Positions 17,285 to 26,201 of a stretch of 64,000 nt of DNA are shown in pieces (position 1 is the stretch's first letter; every line of letters starts with the position of its first letter). Made by a program: the position numbers and the translations under genes. Location of the stretch: contig NZ_LFMW01000016.1 in the NCBI RefSeq assembly GCF_001050345.1, forward strand, positions 1 to 64,000. Reading direction: 5' to 3'. The stretch is from Pseudomonas fildesensis (GTDB taxonomy: Bacteria; Pseudomonadota; Gammaproteobacteria; Pseudomonadales; Pseudomonadaceae). The notes under the pieces are model-generated. The model saw only the letters and a program-made list of their open reading frames with translations, searched no databases and was not told where the DNA came from.

Positions 17285-18267
17285 ATGGCCAAACGCACAT
17301 CCTCCCGTCAATTTGTTACAGTTTTTGTGTCACTAATTCTTTCTTTCGGTGTCAAAGCCGCCAATTTGACCATCGGCGACCAAACGGGCATCGATCCCAG
17401 CAAAGCCCCACAGGCCGACGGGCTGTATGAAAAAGCCATCGGCGAAAAGATTGCCTGACGCCGATTCAACAGCGGGCCGGAAGTGGTCACGGCCATCGCA
17501 TCCGGCGATGTGCAAATCGGCAACCTCGGTTCCTGCCCTCTGGCAGCGGCCGCCTCACGTAATCTACCCTTTGTGGCCTTTATCGTATCGGCTCAAATCA
17601 AGAGTTCTGAAGCGTTAGTGGTCCGTAATGGCAGCCACATTGACGCACCCCAGGACCTGATCGGCAAAACCATCGCGACGCTGTTCGTCTCAACCTCTCA
17701 TTACAGCCTGCTCGGCGCGTTGAAGCATTGGGGGCTGGACACCAAGCGAGTCAAAGTGGTGAACCTGCAACCGGCCGAAATTGCCGCCGCGTGGAAACGT
17801 GGCGATATCGACGGTGCCTTTGTGTGGTCGCCGACGCTCGGCGAAATCCGCAGAACCGGAAAACCCTGACAGATGCGGCGCAGGTGGGTCAGTGGGGCGC
17901 GCCGACGTTTGAGGTGTGGGTGGCACGCAAGGATTTCGCGGAGAAACATCCTGACGTAGTGGCCAGGTTTTCCAAGGTCACGCTGGACGCCTTTGCCGAC
18001 TATGCCGCCCATAAAGACAGCTGGACGGTGGATTCAGAACCGGCGCAGAAAATCGCGAAATTGACAGGCTCAAATGCTGCCGATATTCCTGAGCTGTTGG
18101 CCGGCACCACATTCCCGGACGCCCAGGCGCAGTAAACCGACGCGCGGCTTAAAGGCGGCACGGCGAAGGCGATTGGGGAGACGGCGAAATTCTTGAAGGA
18201 GCAGGGGAAGGTTGAGGCGGTGCTGCCGGATTATTCGGCCTTCGTCACCGACACATTCGCCCGATAA
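17285..18267 (+). pseudogene. tauA: Decayed taurine-binding protein gene tauA
   Basis: Translated across lesions, the sequence gives a near full-length TauA: signal peptide to KAA, NLTIGDQTGIDPSKAPQADGLYEKAIG, RRFNSGPEVVTAIASGDVQIGNLG, TSHYSLLGALKHWGL, EIAAAWKRGDIDGAFVWSPTLGEIR, then in another frame VGQWGAPTFEVWVARKDF and KFLKEQGKVEAVLPDYS. Three lesions are visible: TGA at 17456-17458 in place of the expected Trp codon, loss of one A in the run at 17860-17863 that shifts the frame, and TAA at 18133-18135 in place of an expected CAA. tauB, tauC and tauD are absent downstream. It is a solitary relic of a taurine uptake operon within the sulfur cluster. Confidence 0.93.
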
Positions 18268-18297
18268 CTGTAGGAGCGAGCAAGCTCGCGCCTACAG
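18268..18297. repeat. Single REP-type palindrome
   Basis: CTGTAGG and CCTACAG outer arms enclose GCGAGC/GCTCGC. It begins directly at the end of the tauA remnant and precedes the convergent argA stop by 20 bp. Similar sequence occurs at 33843-33871 and 47593-47694. Confidence 0.8.
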
Positions 18298-18317
18298 ATA
18301 CAGACGGTTTACGGGGT

Positions 18318-19616
18318 TTAGAGAGCCTTTTCGAAAATCTTCGAATTGCGCTGGTAGTTGTACAGCGACGCGCGCGCCGAGGGCAGACGGTCCACGCTGC
18401 TCGGCACAAAACCGCGCTCACGGAACCAGTGGGCAGTACGCGTGGTAAGGACGAACAAGGTCTTCAACCCCTGCTCCCGCGCACGGCTCTCAATGCGCTC
18501 CAGCAACACATCACCCCGTGCGCCGTGACGGTACTCCGGGTTCACCGCCAGGCACGCCAGCTCACCCGCATCCGAATCCGCGATCTGATACAGCGCCGCA
18601 CAGGCGATGATCATGCCTTCGCGCTCGACCACGCTGAACTGCTCGATCTCGCGCTCCAGCACTTCCCGCGAACGACGCACCAGAATGCCCTGCTCTTCCA
18701 GCGGGCTGATCAAATCCAGCAAGCCACCGACGTCTTCAATCGCCGCTTCGCGCACCAGTTCGAATTGCTCTTGGGCCACCAGCGTACCGCCGCCGTCCCG
18801 GGTAAACAGTTCGGTGAGCAAGGCGCCGTCTTCGGCGTAGCTGACGATATGGCTGCGCCCTACCCCGCCACGGCAGGCTTCGGCGGCGGCATCGAGCAAT
18901 TCGGCCTGGTAGTTGCTGCCCAGGCGCTGCAGGTGAGCCGGCACTTGCTGCGGGCGCAGTTCACGCACCAGACGACCGTTTTCATCGATCAGGCCGAGGT
19001 CGGCGCCAAACAGCAGCAGCTTGTCGGCGCCCAGGTCGATGGCGGCACGCGTGGCGACGTCTTCGCAGGCCAAGTTGAAGATCTCGCCGGTGGGCGAATA
19101 ACCCAAGGGCGACAGCAGCACGATGGAACGCTCGTCCAGCAGGCGATTGATGCCTTTGCGGTCGACCCGGCGCACTTCGCCGGTGTGGTGGTAGTCCACA
19201 CCTTCAAGCACGCCGATCGGGCGCGCCGTCACCAGGTTGCCGCTGGCCACGCGCAGGCGCGAACCCTGCATCGGCGACGCGGCCATGTCCATGGACAGGC
19301 GGGCTTCGATAGCAATACGCAGATGGCCGACCGCGTCGATCACACACTCCAGCGTCGCGGCATCCGTGATGCGCAAGCCGTCGTGGTAAGCGGGGGTGAG
19401 GCCACGCGCTTCAAGGCGCGTTTCGATCTGTGGGCGCGAACCGTGGACCAGCACCAGCCGCACGCCCAAGCTGTGGAGCAGCACGAGGTCGTGGACGATA
19501 TTGCCGAAGTTCGGGTGGTCCACACCGTCGCCGGGCAACATGACCACAAAGGTGCAGTCGCGGTGGGCGTTGATGTAGGGCGAAGCGTGACGAAGCCAAT
19601 TGACGTATTCGTGCAT
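18318..19616 (-). CDS. argA: N-acetylglutamate synthase ArgA
   Basis: This 432-aa enzyme makes the first committed arginine intermediate by acetylating glutamate from acetyl-CoA. An N-terminal amino-acid-kinase-like domain (about residues 20-280; VVMLPGDGVDHPNFGNIVHDL, LVLVHGSRPQIETRL) precedes a GNAT acetyltransferase domain (about 290-430) with CLAVNPEYRHGARGDVLLERIE as the acetyl-CoA loop. Length matches pseudomonad ArgA (432 aa). It starts at the ATG at 19616 and heads toward the tauA remnant. argE lies upstream on the same strand with a 133-bp gap, so the two arginine genes may be cotranscribed, although the gap allows a separate promoter. Confidence 0.96.
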   Translation of the reverse strand: MHEYVNWLRHASPYINAHRDCTFVVMLPGDGVDHPNFGNIVHDLVLLHSLGVRLVLVHGSRPQIETRLEARGLTPAYHDGLRITDAATLECVIDAVGHLRIAIEARLSMDMAASPMQGSRLRVASGNLVTARPIGVLEGVDYHHTGEVRRVDRKGINRLLDERSIVLLSPLGYSPTGEIFNLACEDVATRAAIDLGADKLLLFGADLGLIDENGRLVRELRPQQVPAHLQRLGSNYQAELLDAAAEACRGGVGRSHIVSYAEDGALLTELFTRDGGGTLVAQEQFELVREAAIEDVGGLLDLISPLEEQGILVRRSREVLEREIEQFSVVEREGMIIACAALYQIADSDAGELACLAVNPEYRHGARGDVLLERIESRAREQGLKTLFVLTTRTAHWFRERGFVPSSVDRLPSARASLYNYQRNSKIFEKAL

Positions 19617-19749
19617 GGAACCTGGGCCTGTAATAAAAAGCAGCCGAAAAGGGATAAGTCGTGAAAACGCACAGCGGGCTGATGGTTATCGTCGGAACAG
19701 GCTTGGCGACACGCTCGCTCTCCTTATGTACGAATGGGCAAAGGGTAAT

Positions 19750-20898
19750 TTATGCAGGTTTCAGGCAGTAGTGTTCGATCAGTTCCCGCAATAGACGCAC
19801 TGTAGGCGTCAAGCGTGACATTTCGAGGTACTCGCCCGGCTGGTGGGCGCAGGCAATATCGCCAGGGCCCAATACCAGGGTTTCACAACCCAGGCGCTGA
19901 AGATAAGGCGCTTCAGTGCCGAACGCTACTGCTTCGGCACGATGGCCGGTCAATCGTTCTGCCACCCGAACCAGCTCGGCGTCTTCGGCCTGCTCGAACG
20001 GCGGCACTTCGGGGAACAACGGTGCGTAGTCGATCTTCACCTGATGGCGCTCGGCCAAGGGTTCCAGCTTCTGCCGGATAGCGGCGCGCAGCACCTCAGG
20101 GTCCATGCCCGGCAAGGGCCGCAGGTCGAACTCAAGGGAGCACTGGCCGCAGATACGGTTGGGATTGTCGCCACCGTGGATGCAGCCGAAATTCATGGTC
20201 GGCTGCGGCACGCTGAATTGCGGGTTGCGGTACTCACGCTGCCAGGCCAGGCGCAGGCCGCGCAGTTCGCCGATGGCGTCGTGCATGGCTTCAAGGGCGC
20301 TGTGGCCCAGGCTCGGGTCGGACGAATGGCCGCTACGGCCGAGGATGTCGATGCGTTCCATCATCACGCCTTTGTGCAGGCGGATAGGCTTGAGGCCCGT
20401 AGGCTCGCCGATCACCGCCGCACGGCCCAGTGGACGGCCCGCCGCCGCCAACGCGCGGGCGCCGGACATGGAGCTTTCTTCATCGCAGGTCGCAAGGATC
20501 AGCAGGGGCTGCTTGAAAGGTTGATCCAGCAGCGGCAACACGGCTTCAATTGCCAAGGCGAAAAAGCCCTTCATATCGCAACTGCCCAATCCTACCCAGC
20601 GGCCGGCGACTTCCGTCAGCTTGAGTGGATCGGTCTTCCACAGCGCGGCGTCATAAGGAACGGTATCGCTATGGCCGGCCAACACCAGGCCACCGGGGCC
20701 GCTGCCGAAACTGGCGAGCAGGTTGAATTTGCCAGGGCTGACCTGCTGGATGTCGATGGCGAAACCCAAGTCGCCCAGCCAGGTGGCAAGCAGGTCGATC
20801 ACCGGACGGTTGGTCTGGTCGAGAGACGCTTGGGTGCAACTGACCGACGGCGCGGCAACCAATGCGGCGAATTGCTCTTTCATGGACGGTAATGGCAT
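19750..20898 (-). CDS. argE: Acetylornithine deacetylase ArgE
   Basis: This 382-aa M20-family zinc hydrolase converts N-acetylornithine to ornithine. Metal and catalytic motifs are visible: LVLAGHSDTVPYD (near residues 75-87), LGSCDMKGFFAL (near 108), ATCDEESSMSGAR (near 142) and a C-terminal GDIACAHQPGEYLEMSRL carrying the last metal histidine. The chosen ATG at 20896-20898 has GGGAG upstream and matches the usual pseudomonad start MPLPSMKEQF; an open extension to 21015 runs into the divergent neighbour's leader. It is divergent from the CYTH/CHAD gene and upstream of argA. Confidence 0.94.
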   Translation of the reverse strand: MPLPSMKEQFAALVAAPSVSCTQASLDQTNRPVIDLLATWLGDLGFAIDIQQVSPGKFNLLASFGSGPGGLVLAGHSDTVPYDAALWKTDPLKLTEVAGRWVGLGSCDMKGFFALAIEAVLPLLDQPFKQPLLILATCDEESSMSGARALAAAGRPLGRAAVIGEPTGLKPIRLHKGVMMERIDILGRSGHSSDPSLGHSALEAMHDAIGELRGLRLAWQREYRNPQFSVPQPTMNFGCIHGGDNPNRICGQCSLEFDLRPLPGMDPEVLRAAIRQKLEPLAERHQVKIDYAPLFPEVPPFEQAEDAELVRVAERLTGHRAEAVAFGTEAPYLQRLGCETLVLGPGDIACAHQPGEYLEMSRLTPTVRLLRELIEHYCLKPA

Positions 20899-21056
20899 TC
20901 GCGGTCTCCCAACTTCCCGGATGAGTCCCACTATAAAGGCATCTGCACGACACAATAAACCGTTGCGGCACGTTGCCGGGCTCAGTCCTGTACACTGCAC
21001 GACCTTGGCAGCCACTCTTTTTCCCGGCTGCGCTCCCGATCCTGGATTTTCCGGCC

Positions 21057-22424
21057 ATGCAGAAAGAAACCGAAATCAAGCTCCGCGTCAGCCGCGAAAC
21101 ACTCACCGCGCTGCGTGAGCACCCGTTACTGAAAAAACGCAACAAAAGTGGCTGGGAACGCCGTGAGTTGATGAACCAGTACTTCGACACCCCCGAGCGC
21201 GACCTGGCCCAGGCCAAAGTCGCCCTGCGCCTGCGCAAGGACGGTGACGAAGTGATCCAGACCCTCAAGACCCGTGGCCACAGCGTCGCCGGCTTGTCGG
21301 AACGTAACGAATACGACTGGAAACTGCCCAAAGCCAAGCTCGACGTGAAAAAACTCGACGGCGAATGCTGGCCCGAGCAACTGGCCGAGTTGGACAAAAA
21401 GACCCTCAAGCCGATTTTCACCACCGACTTCGTGCGTGAACGCGCCGAAATCGCCTGGGGCCGTGGCAAGGCCAAGGTAGTGATCGAAGCTGCCCTGGAC
21501 CTGGGCCATGTGGTCGTCGGCAAGCAGAAAGAAGAAATCTGCGAGCTCGAACTGGAACTGCGTGAAGGTGAACCGGCTGCCCTGCTGGAACTGGCCGCCG
21601 AGCTGGCCGCAACCCTGGCGTTGATGCCGTGCGATATCAGCAAGGCTGAGCGTGGCTACCGCTTGTACGATGCCAACAGCTACTCCTTGAGCCTGCCGGC
21701 GCCGGTGCTGCACGCCGAAATGCCGTTGGACGATGCCTTCGCCGCGATCATGTGGCACCTGCTGGGCAGCAGCCAGCGCCTGGCCGAGCAATACCGTTTC
21801 AATGGCCACTGGCGCCTGTTGCAAGACTGGGTCGACAACCTCGGCGAACTGCGCGCCCTGATCGGCAGCCTCGGGCAAGCAGCACCGCGTCAATCCACCA
21901 GCGACCTGCGCAGCGCACTCGATGCCCTGCTGGAAGACTGGCGCCCGCTGGTCCAGGCAGGTGATGACGATGAAGACATTCGTAAAGCCGCGCCGGAGCA
22001 GTTCGCCGAAGAACTGGACGACGTGCGCTGGGGCTTGTTCTCACTGAACACTTCCCGCTGGCTGCTGGCCCGCACCTGGACCGCCGACCGCAATGTACGC
22101 GGTAACCGCCAGGGTGCTGCGCAAATCACCAACTGGCTGCCCCGCCTGCTGGCCGACGATGCCGTCGCCCTGCAACTGCCACGCTACCAGCAGCAACCGG
22201 AAGATCTGGCCGAGCAACTGCCGCGTATCGAACGCATCCAGGCCTGGCTACACCACGCGCGTCAGGTGGTGGACATTCCGGAACTGGATCGTCTGTACGG
22301 TGAGCTGAACAAGTTGGTGCTGTTGGCCAATCAGCCGATCACCGACGAGTCGCTGGATGCGCGTATGCATCAGGCGATTGCGGTGTATCAGAACCGTGCG
22401 TGGAAGACCCTGCTGCGCCTGTGA
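21057..22424 (+). CDS. CYTH and CHAD domain inorganic triphosphatase
   Basis: This 455-aa cytoplasmic protein has an N-terminal CYTH domain (about residues 1-205) with the metal-binding ETEIKLRV signature at residues 4-11, TRGHSVAGLSERNEYDW, and paired basic/acidic residues for triphosphate binding. A C-terminal CHAD helical domain (about 225-450) has conserved His and Arg residues for polyphosphate. E. coli YgiF has the same architecture and is an inorganic triphosphatase. I start at the ATG at 21057, which begins exactly at the CYTH motif; a longer frame from 20973 would overlap the argE promoter region. Its divergence from argE is conserved in pseudomonads. Confidence 0.87.
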   Translation: MQKETEIKLRVSRETLTALREHPLLKKRNKSGWERRELMNQYFDTPERDLAQAKVALRLRKDGDEVIQTLKTRGHSVAGLSERNEYDWKLPKAKLDVKKLDGECWPEQLAELDKKTLKPIFTTDFVRERAEIAWGRGKAKVVIEAALDLGHVVVGKQKEEICELELELREGEPAALLELAAELAATLALMPCDISKAERGYRLYDANSYSLSLPAPVLHAEMPLDDAFAAIMWHLLGSSQRLAEQYRFNGHWRLLQDWVDNLGELRALIGSLGQAAPRQSTSDLRSALDALLEDWRPLVQAGDDDEDIRKAAPEQFAEELDDVRWGLFSLNTSRWLLARTWTADRNVRGNRQGAAQITNWLPRLLADDAVALQLPRYQQQPEDLAEQLPRIERIQAWLHHARQVVDIPELDRLYGELNKLVLLANQPITDESLDARMHQAIAVYQNRAWKTLLRL

Positions 22425-22430
22425 TATCGC

Positions 22431-22475
22431 CATCGCCGGCAAACTCGCTCTTGTAGGAGCCTGCTTGCCGGCGAT
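22431..22475. repeat. Inverted repeat, CATCGCCGGCAA type
   Basis: CATCGCCGGCAA (22431-22442) and TTGCCGGCGATG (22464-22475) are perfect 12-base arms with TGTAGGAGC in the loop. It lies between convergent genes. The same core recurs at 29195-29278. Confidence 0.8.
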
Positions 22476-22488
22476 GAGGCCGCCCCTG

Positions 22489-22959
22489 TCAGCGCAACAC
22501 TGGCAGGCTGGTAGTCGACTTGATTTCTGACAAGGCCACAATCGAATTGACCTCCTGAATCCCCGGCACCATCGACAACTTCTCGAAGAAAAATCGCTCG
22601 TACGCCTCAATGTCCGACGTGACGATGCGCAGCAGAAAATCCACCGCCCCCATCAGCACATAACACTCCAGCACTTGCGGAAACCCGCGAATCGCCTCGG
22701 TGAATTCGGTGAAGTTGGAACGGCCGTGGGCGTTGAGTTTGATCTCGGCAAAAATCTGCGTGTTGAGGCCGATCTTCTTGCGATCCAGCAGGGTCACCTG
22801 GCCGCGAATCACCCCTTCTTCCTTGAGCCGCTGGATGCGTCGCCAACAGGGCGACTGCGAAAGACCGACCTGTTCGGCGATCTGCGCGCTGGAGAGCGAG
22901 GCGTCCTCTTGCAGCAGGGCCAGGATGCGGCGGTCGTAGACGTCCAGCTCACTGTGCAT
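22489..22959 (-). CDS. Lrp/AsnC-family transcriptional regulator
   Basis: This 156-aa protein has an N-terminal AsnC helix-turn-helix (about residues 4-60; LDVYDRRILALLQEDASLSSAQIAEQVGLSQSPCWRRIQRL) and a C-terminal RAM/ACT effector domain (about 65-150; FAEIKLNAHG, VLECYVLMGAVDFLLRIV). The ATG at 22959 starts exactly at the family N-terminus; an open extension adds eight residues. It is divergent from the small ACT-like gene at 23087 with a 127-bp gap, the usual arrangement for an Lrp-type regulator controlling its neighbour. Effector amino acid unknown. Confidence 0.9.
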   Translation of the reverse strand: MHSELDVYDRRILALLQEDASLSSAQIAEQVGLSQSPCWRRIQRLKEEGVIRGQVTLLDRKKIGLNTQIFAEIKLNAHGRSNFTEFTEAIRGFPQVLECYVLMGAVDFLLRIVTSDIEAYERFFFEKLSMVPGIQEVNSIVALSEIKSTTSLPVLR

Positions 22960-23086
22960 ATAAATACCTTTTTTTCTACCCATCTTGAATTGATCGATTC
23001 GCCAACCCGCAAATCAAGCCCATTTTAGATAAGAAATCTCCCGTGGCTAATGTAAAAATTTCTCCAGTCGAATCCGGAGAGTTCTC

Positions 23087-23425
23087 ATGCACGCCGTCGA
23101 AACCACAACCCCCATCACCCGCGTCGATGCGTGGGCCGTCAATAGCGCTCATTGCCAGGCGCATTATCAGATCGTGGCCGAAGCTGAACCCGACGTGCTG
23201 TGCCGGGTGCTCAACTATTTCGCGCTGCAGTTCCTCACGCCATGCCAGGTCAATGTGGAACGCCAGGATGACCTGCTGAGCATCGACATCGTAATGGATG
23301 GCCTGAGCTGGCACCGTGCCCAAGTGATTGGTGAAAAGATTCGAAACCTGATCAGCGTGTGCACCCTGGAGATGTGGCGGGCCGATGCCGTGCGGCCTCA
23401 CGCGGTGATGGCAGCCGCTCAGTAA
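23087..23425 (+). CDS. Small conserved protein of unknown function, ACT-like fold possible
   Basis: This 112-aa soluble protein has no signal or membrane segment. Its pattern (HYQIVAEAEPDVLCRVLNYFALQFLTPCQVNVERQ ... LSIDIVMDGLSWHRAQVIGEKIRNLISVCTLEMWR) resembles the beta-alpha-beta-beta-alpha-beta arrangement of ACT domains such as the small subunit of acetolactate synthase. GGAGAG precedes the ATG. It is divergent from the Lrp-type regulator and 79 bp upstream of the orphan GspE-like ATPase. I cannot assign a function; amino-acid sensing or binding is suggested only by fold resemblance and neighbour. Confidence 0.75.
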   Translation: MHAVETTTPITRVDAWAVNSAHCQAHYQIVAEAEPDVLCRVLNYFALQFLTPCQVNVERQDDLLSIDIVMDGLSWHRAQVIGEKIRNLISVCTLEMWRADAVRPHAVMAAAQ

Positions 23426-23504
23426 AAGCCTGCAATACACGCTGGGAGGCGGATATTCAGGGGCTGACTAGCCTGGGATGACGTCCAGCCCCAGGAACAT
23501 GTTC

Positions 23505-25193
23505 ATGCCCGTTGATCACCGTTTGGAATTGCATCAGTTGTTGCCAGCCCTGGTCGACCAGGGGCTGGTTACACCCGAGGTGGCTCAACGCTTGTCGATG
23601 CTGCCCGCCAGCAACAGCCAGCATCCCTTGGCGTGTATCGCGGCTCACGGATCTTGTTTGGAAACCCTCACGCAATGGCTGGCGCGACATGTAGGGCAGC
23701 CTTATCTGCGCATCGACCCGCTGAAGATCGATGTGGCGACCGTGGTGCCGCTGATGTCCCACGCGTTCGCCCAACGCCACGCCATCCTGGCGGTGGCCGT
23801 GGATGCACAGACCGTCACCATCGCCAGCGCCCAGCCCCATGTCACCGGCTGGGAAGCCGGGCTGGCGCAGGTGCTCAAGCGCTCGATCAAGCGCGTGGTT
23901 GCCAACCCCCAGGACATCCAGCGTTGCATCGGTGAGTTTTACCGCCTGGCAAAGTCAGTCAGCAGCGCGGATCAAAAAGTGCCAGCGCCGGGTCATTTCG
24001 ATCTGCTCAACCTAGGCGCCACCGACCAGGAGCCCGACGCCAACGATGCCCATATCGTCAATATCGTCGACTGGCTGTTGCAGTACGCCTTCGCCCAGCG
24101 TGCCAGTGATATCCACATCGAACCTTGTCGTGACCAGGGCCGAGTGCGGTTTCGCATCGATGGGTTGCTGCACGATGTGTATCAATTCCCGCCCCAGGTG
24201 ACGATGGCGGTGGTCAGCCGCTTGAAAAGCCTGGGCCGGATGAATGTAGCGGAAAAGCGCAAACCCCAGGACGGCCGGGTCAAGACCAAAAGCCCGGCGG
24301 GGGCGGAGGTGGAATTGCGTCTGTCGACCTTGCCGACGGCGTTTGGCGAGAAGCTGGTGATGCGGATTTTCGACCCACAGGTGCTGCTCAAGGACTTCGA
24401 CCAACTGGGTTTGTCTGCCGAGGACCAACAGCGCTGGCAAGCGATGACCCGCCAGACCAACGGCATCATCCTGGTCACTGGCCCTACAGGCTCAGGCAAG
24501 ACAAGCACCCTCTACGCCACTCTCAAGCAACTGGCGACCCGCGAGGTCAACCTGTGCACGGTGGAAGACCCGATCGAGATGGTCGAGCCGGCGTTCAACC
24601 AGATGCAGGTCCAGCACAACATCGACCTGACCTTCGCCAGTGGCATCCGCGCACTGCTGCGCCAGGACCCCGACATCATCATGATCGGTGAGATTCTCGA
24701 CCAGGAAACCGCAGAAATGGCGATCCAGGCCGCACTGACCGGGCATCTGGTGCTGTCGACCCTGCACACCAACGACGCGCCCAGTGCCATCAGCCGCTTG
24801 CAGGAACTGGGCGTTGCTCACTATTTGATCAAGGCCACGTTGCTAGGGGTGATGGCGCAGCGCTTGGTGCGGCTGTTGTGCCCCCACTGCAAACGCGCGG
24901 TGAACGGGGAAAGTACCGACCATGAGGCTGTCGGGTGCGCGGAGTGTCGTGACAGCGGTTACCGAGGCCGGGCCGGGGTCTACGAAATCATGGTCATGGA
25001 CGACGCGCTCAAGGCACTGATCACCCCCGGCGCCGACGTGCAGGCCTTGCGCCGGGCCGCTCTCAAGCAAGGCATGTGCAGCCTGCGGACAGCCGGCACA
25101 CAAAAGGTAATGGCCGGGCTGACCACAATCGCCGAAGTATTACGGGTGACGCCTGGGGATTCAGAAACAAATCCTTTGATAGATGTGCCGTGA
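23505..25193 (+). CDS. Orphan GspE/PilB-type secretion ATPase
   Basis: This roughly 562-aa hexameric ATPase of type II secretion/type IV pilus assembly has an N-terminal T2SSE_N-like region (1-150), RASDIHIEPC (near 196), Walker A GPTGSGKTS near residue 326, Asp box CTVEDPIEMVEP, His box TGHLVLSTLHTNDA, and a C-terminal zinc tetracysteine (CPHC ... CAEC). The Walker B block reads IMIGEILDQETAE where the family has GEIRD: the conserved Arg is Leu (codon CTC at about 24694). AGGA sits 8 bases before the chosen ATG at 23505; an upstream frame start at 23478 lacks a site. No gspF, pil or other secretion genes are nearby, so its machine lies elsewhere or is missing. Confidence 0.88.
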   Translation: MPVDHRLELHQLLPALVDQGLVTPEVAQRLSMLPASNSQHPLACIAAHGSCLETLTQWLARHVGQPYLRIDPLKIDVATVVPLMSHAFAQRHAILAVAVDAQTVTIASAQPHVTGWEAGLAQVLKRSIKRVVANPQDIQRCIGEFYRLAKSVSSADQKVPAPGHFDLLNLGATDQEPDANDAHIVNIVDWLLQYAFAQRASDIHIEPCRDQGRVRFRIDGLLHDVYQFPPQVTMAVVSRLKSLGRMNVAEKRKPQDGRVKTKSPAGAEVELRLSTLPTAFGEKLVMRIFDPQVLLKDFDQLGLSAEDQQRWQAMTRQTNGIILVTGPTGSGKTSTLYATLKQLATREVNLCTVEDPIEMVEPAFNQMQVQHNIDLTFASGIRALLRQDPDIIMIGEILDQETAEMAIQAALTGHLVLSTLHTNDAPSAISRLQELGVAHYLIKATLLGVMAQRLVRLLCPHCKRAVNGESTDHEAVGCAECRDSGYRGRAGVYEIMVMDDALKALITPGADVQALRRAALKQGMCSLRTAGTQKVMAGLTTIAEVLRVTPGDSETNPLIDVP

Positions 25194-25270
25194 ATCCGTT
25201 CTTATCGGTGACAACACCGTTACAATCGGCCGAACGTCGTTTCACTGACACCATTAGATAGGGAATCGCA

Positions 25271-26191
25271 ATGCAGATCGGAACCGTACTGCTTCTTTTC
25301 GTGGGTTTGGCCATCGCCATCCTCTTCATGGGCTTCAAGGTCGTCCCCCAGGGCTACCAGTGGACGGTCGAGCGTTTCGGCCGCTACACCAACACCCTCA
25401 AGCCTGGCCTCAACATCATCATCCCGGTCATGGACCGTATCGGTCGCAAGATCAACGTGATGGAAAGCGTGCTGGATATCCCGCCCCAGGAAGTCATCAC
25501 CGCCGACAACGCCACTGTGCAGATCGACGCCGTGTGCTTCTTCCAGGTGGTGAACACCGCCCAGGCCGCCTACGAGGTCAACAACCTCGAACATGCCATT
25601 CGCAACCTGCTGCAAACCAATATCCGTACCGTACTCGGCTCCATGGAGCTGGATGCAATGCTCAGCCAGCGTGACGGTATCAACGAAAAACTGCTGCGTA
25701 CCGTCGACGAGGCCACGGCACCGTGGGGCATCAAAATCACCCGGATCGAAATCAAGGACATCAGCCCGCCCGCCGACCTGATGGCCGCGATGTCTGGCCA
25801 GATGAAAGCCGAACGGATCAAGCGTGCACAGATCCTGGAGGCCGAGGGCCTGCGGGCGTCGGCAATCCTGACCGCCGAAGGCAAGAAGCAGGCTCAGATT
25901 CTTGAAGCCGAAGGTGGACGCCAGGCCGCATTCCTCGAGTCTGAAGCCCGTGAGCGTCAGGCCGAGGCTGAGGCACGCGCGACCCAGGTGGTCTCCGAAG
26001 CGATCGCCACCGGTAACGTGCAGGCCATTAACTACTTCGTCGCGCAAAAATACATCGATGCCCTGGGCAAGCTGGCGTCGGCCAACAACAGCAAGGTGAT
26101 CCTGATGCCGCTGGAAGCCAGCCAGGTGATCGGGGCTGTCGGTGGCATCGGCGAGATCGTCAAAGCGACCTTCGACAACAAGAAAGCCTGA
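25271..26191 (+). CDS. qmcA: SPFH/stomatin-family membrane protease-associated protein (QmcA-like)
   Basis: This is a 306-aa paraslipin-type protein. One N-terminal membrane segment (about residues 3-24, VLLLFVGLAIAILFMGF) is followed by the SPFH/band-7 domain (VPQGYQWTVERFGRYTNTLKPGLNIIIPVMDRIGRKINVMESVLDIPPQEVITADN). A long helical region rich in Ala, Glu and Gln (about 180-250) follows, then a hydrophobic C-terminus. Such proteins form ring oligomers that organise membrane microdomains and modulate FtsH-type proteases. It is followed 10 bp later by an NfeD gene, the classic SPFH-NfeD pairing, which supports the call. Confidence 0.9.
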   Translation: MQIGTVLLLFVGLAIAILFMGFKVVPQGYQWTVERFGRYTNTLKPGLNIIIPVMDRIGRKINVMESVLDIPPQEVITADNATVQIDAVCFFQVVNTAQAAYEVNNLEHAIRNLLQTNIRTVLGSMELDAMLSQRDGINEKLLRTVDEATAPWGIKITRIEIKDISPPADLMAAMSGQMKAERIKRAQILEAEGLRASAILTAEGKKQAQILEAEGGRQAAFLESEARERQAEAEARATQVVSEAIATGNVQAINYFVAQKYIDALGKLASANNSKVILMPLEASQVIGAVGGIGEIVKATFDNKKA

Positions 26192-26201
26192 GGCAATCGC
26201 C

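Noticed and set aside
23478..23504. Upstream start for the GspE-like ATPase
   Set aside because: There is no ribosome site before it, whereas AGGA lies 8 bases ahead of the ATG at 23505.
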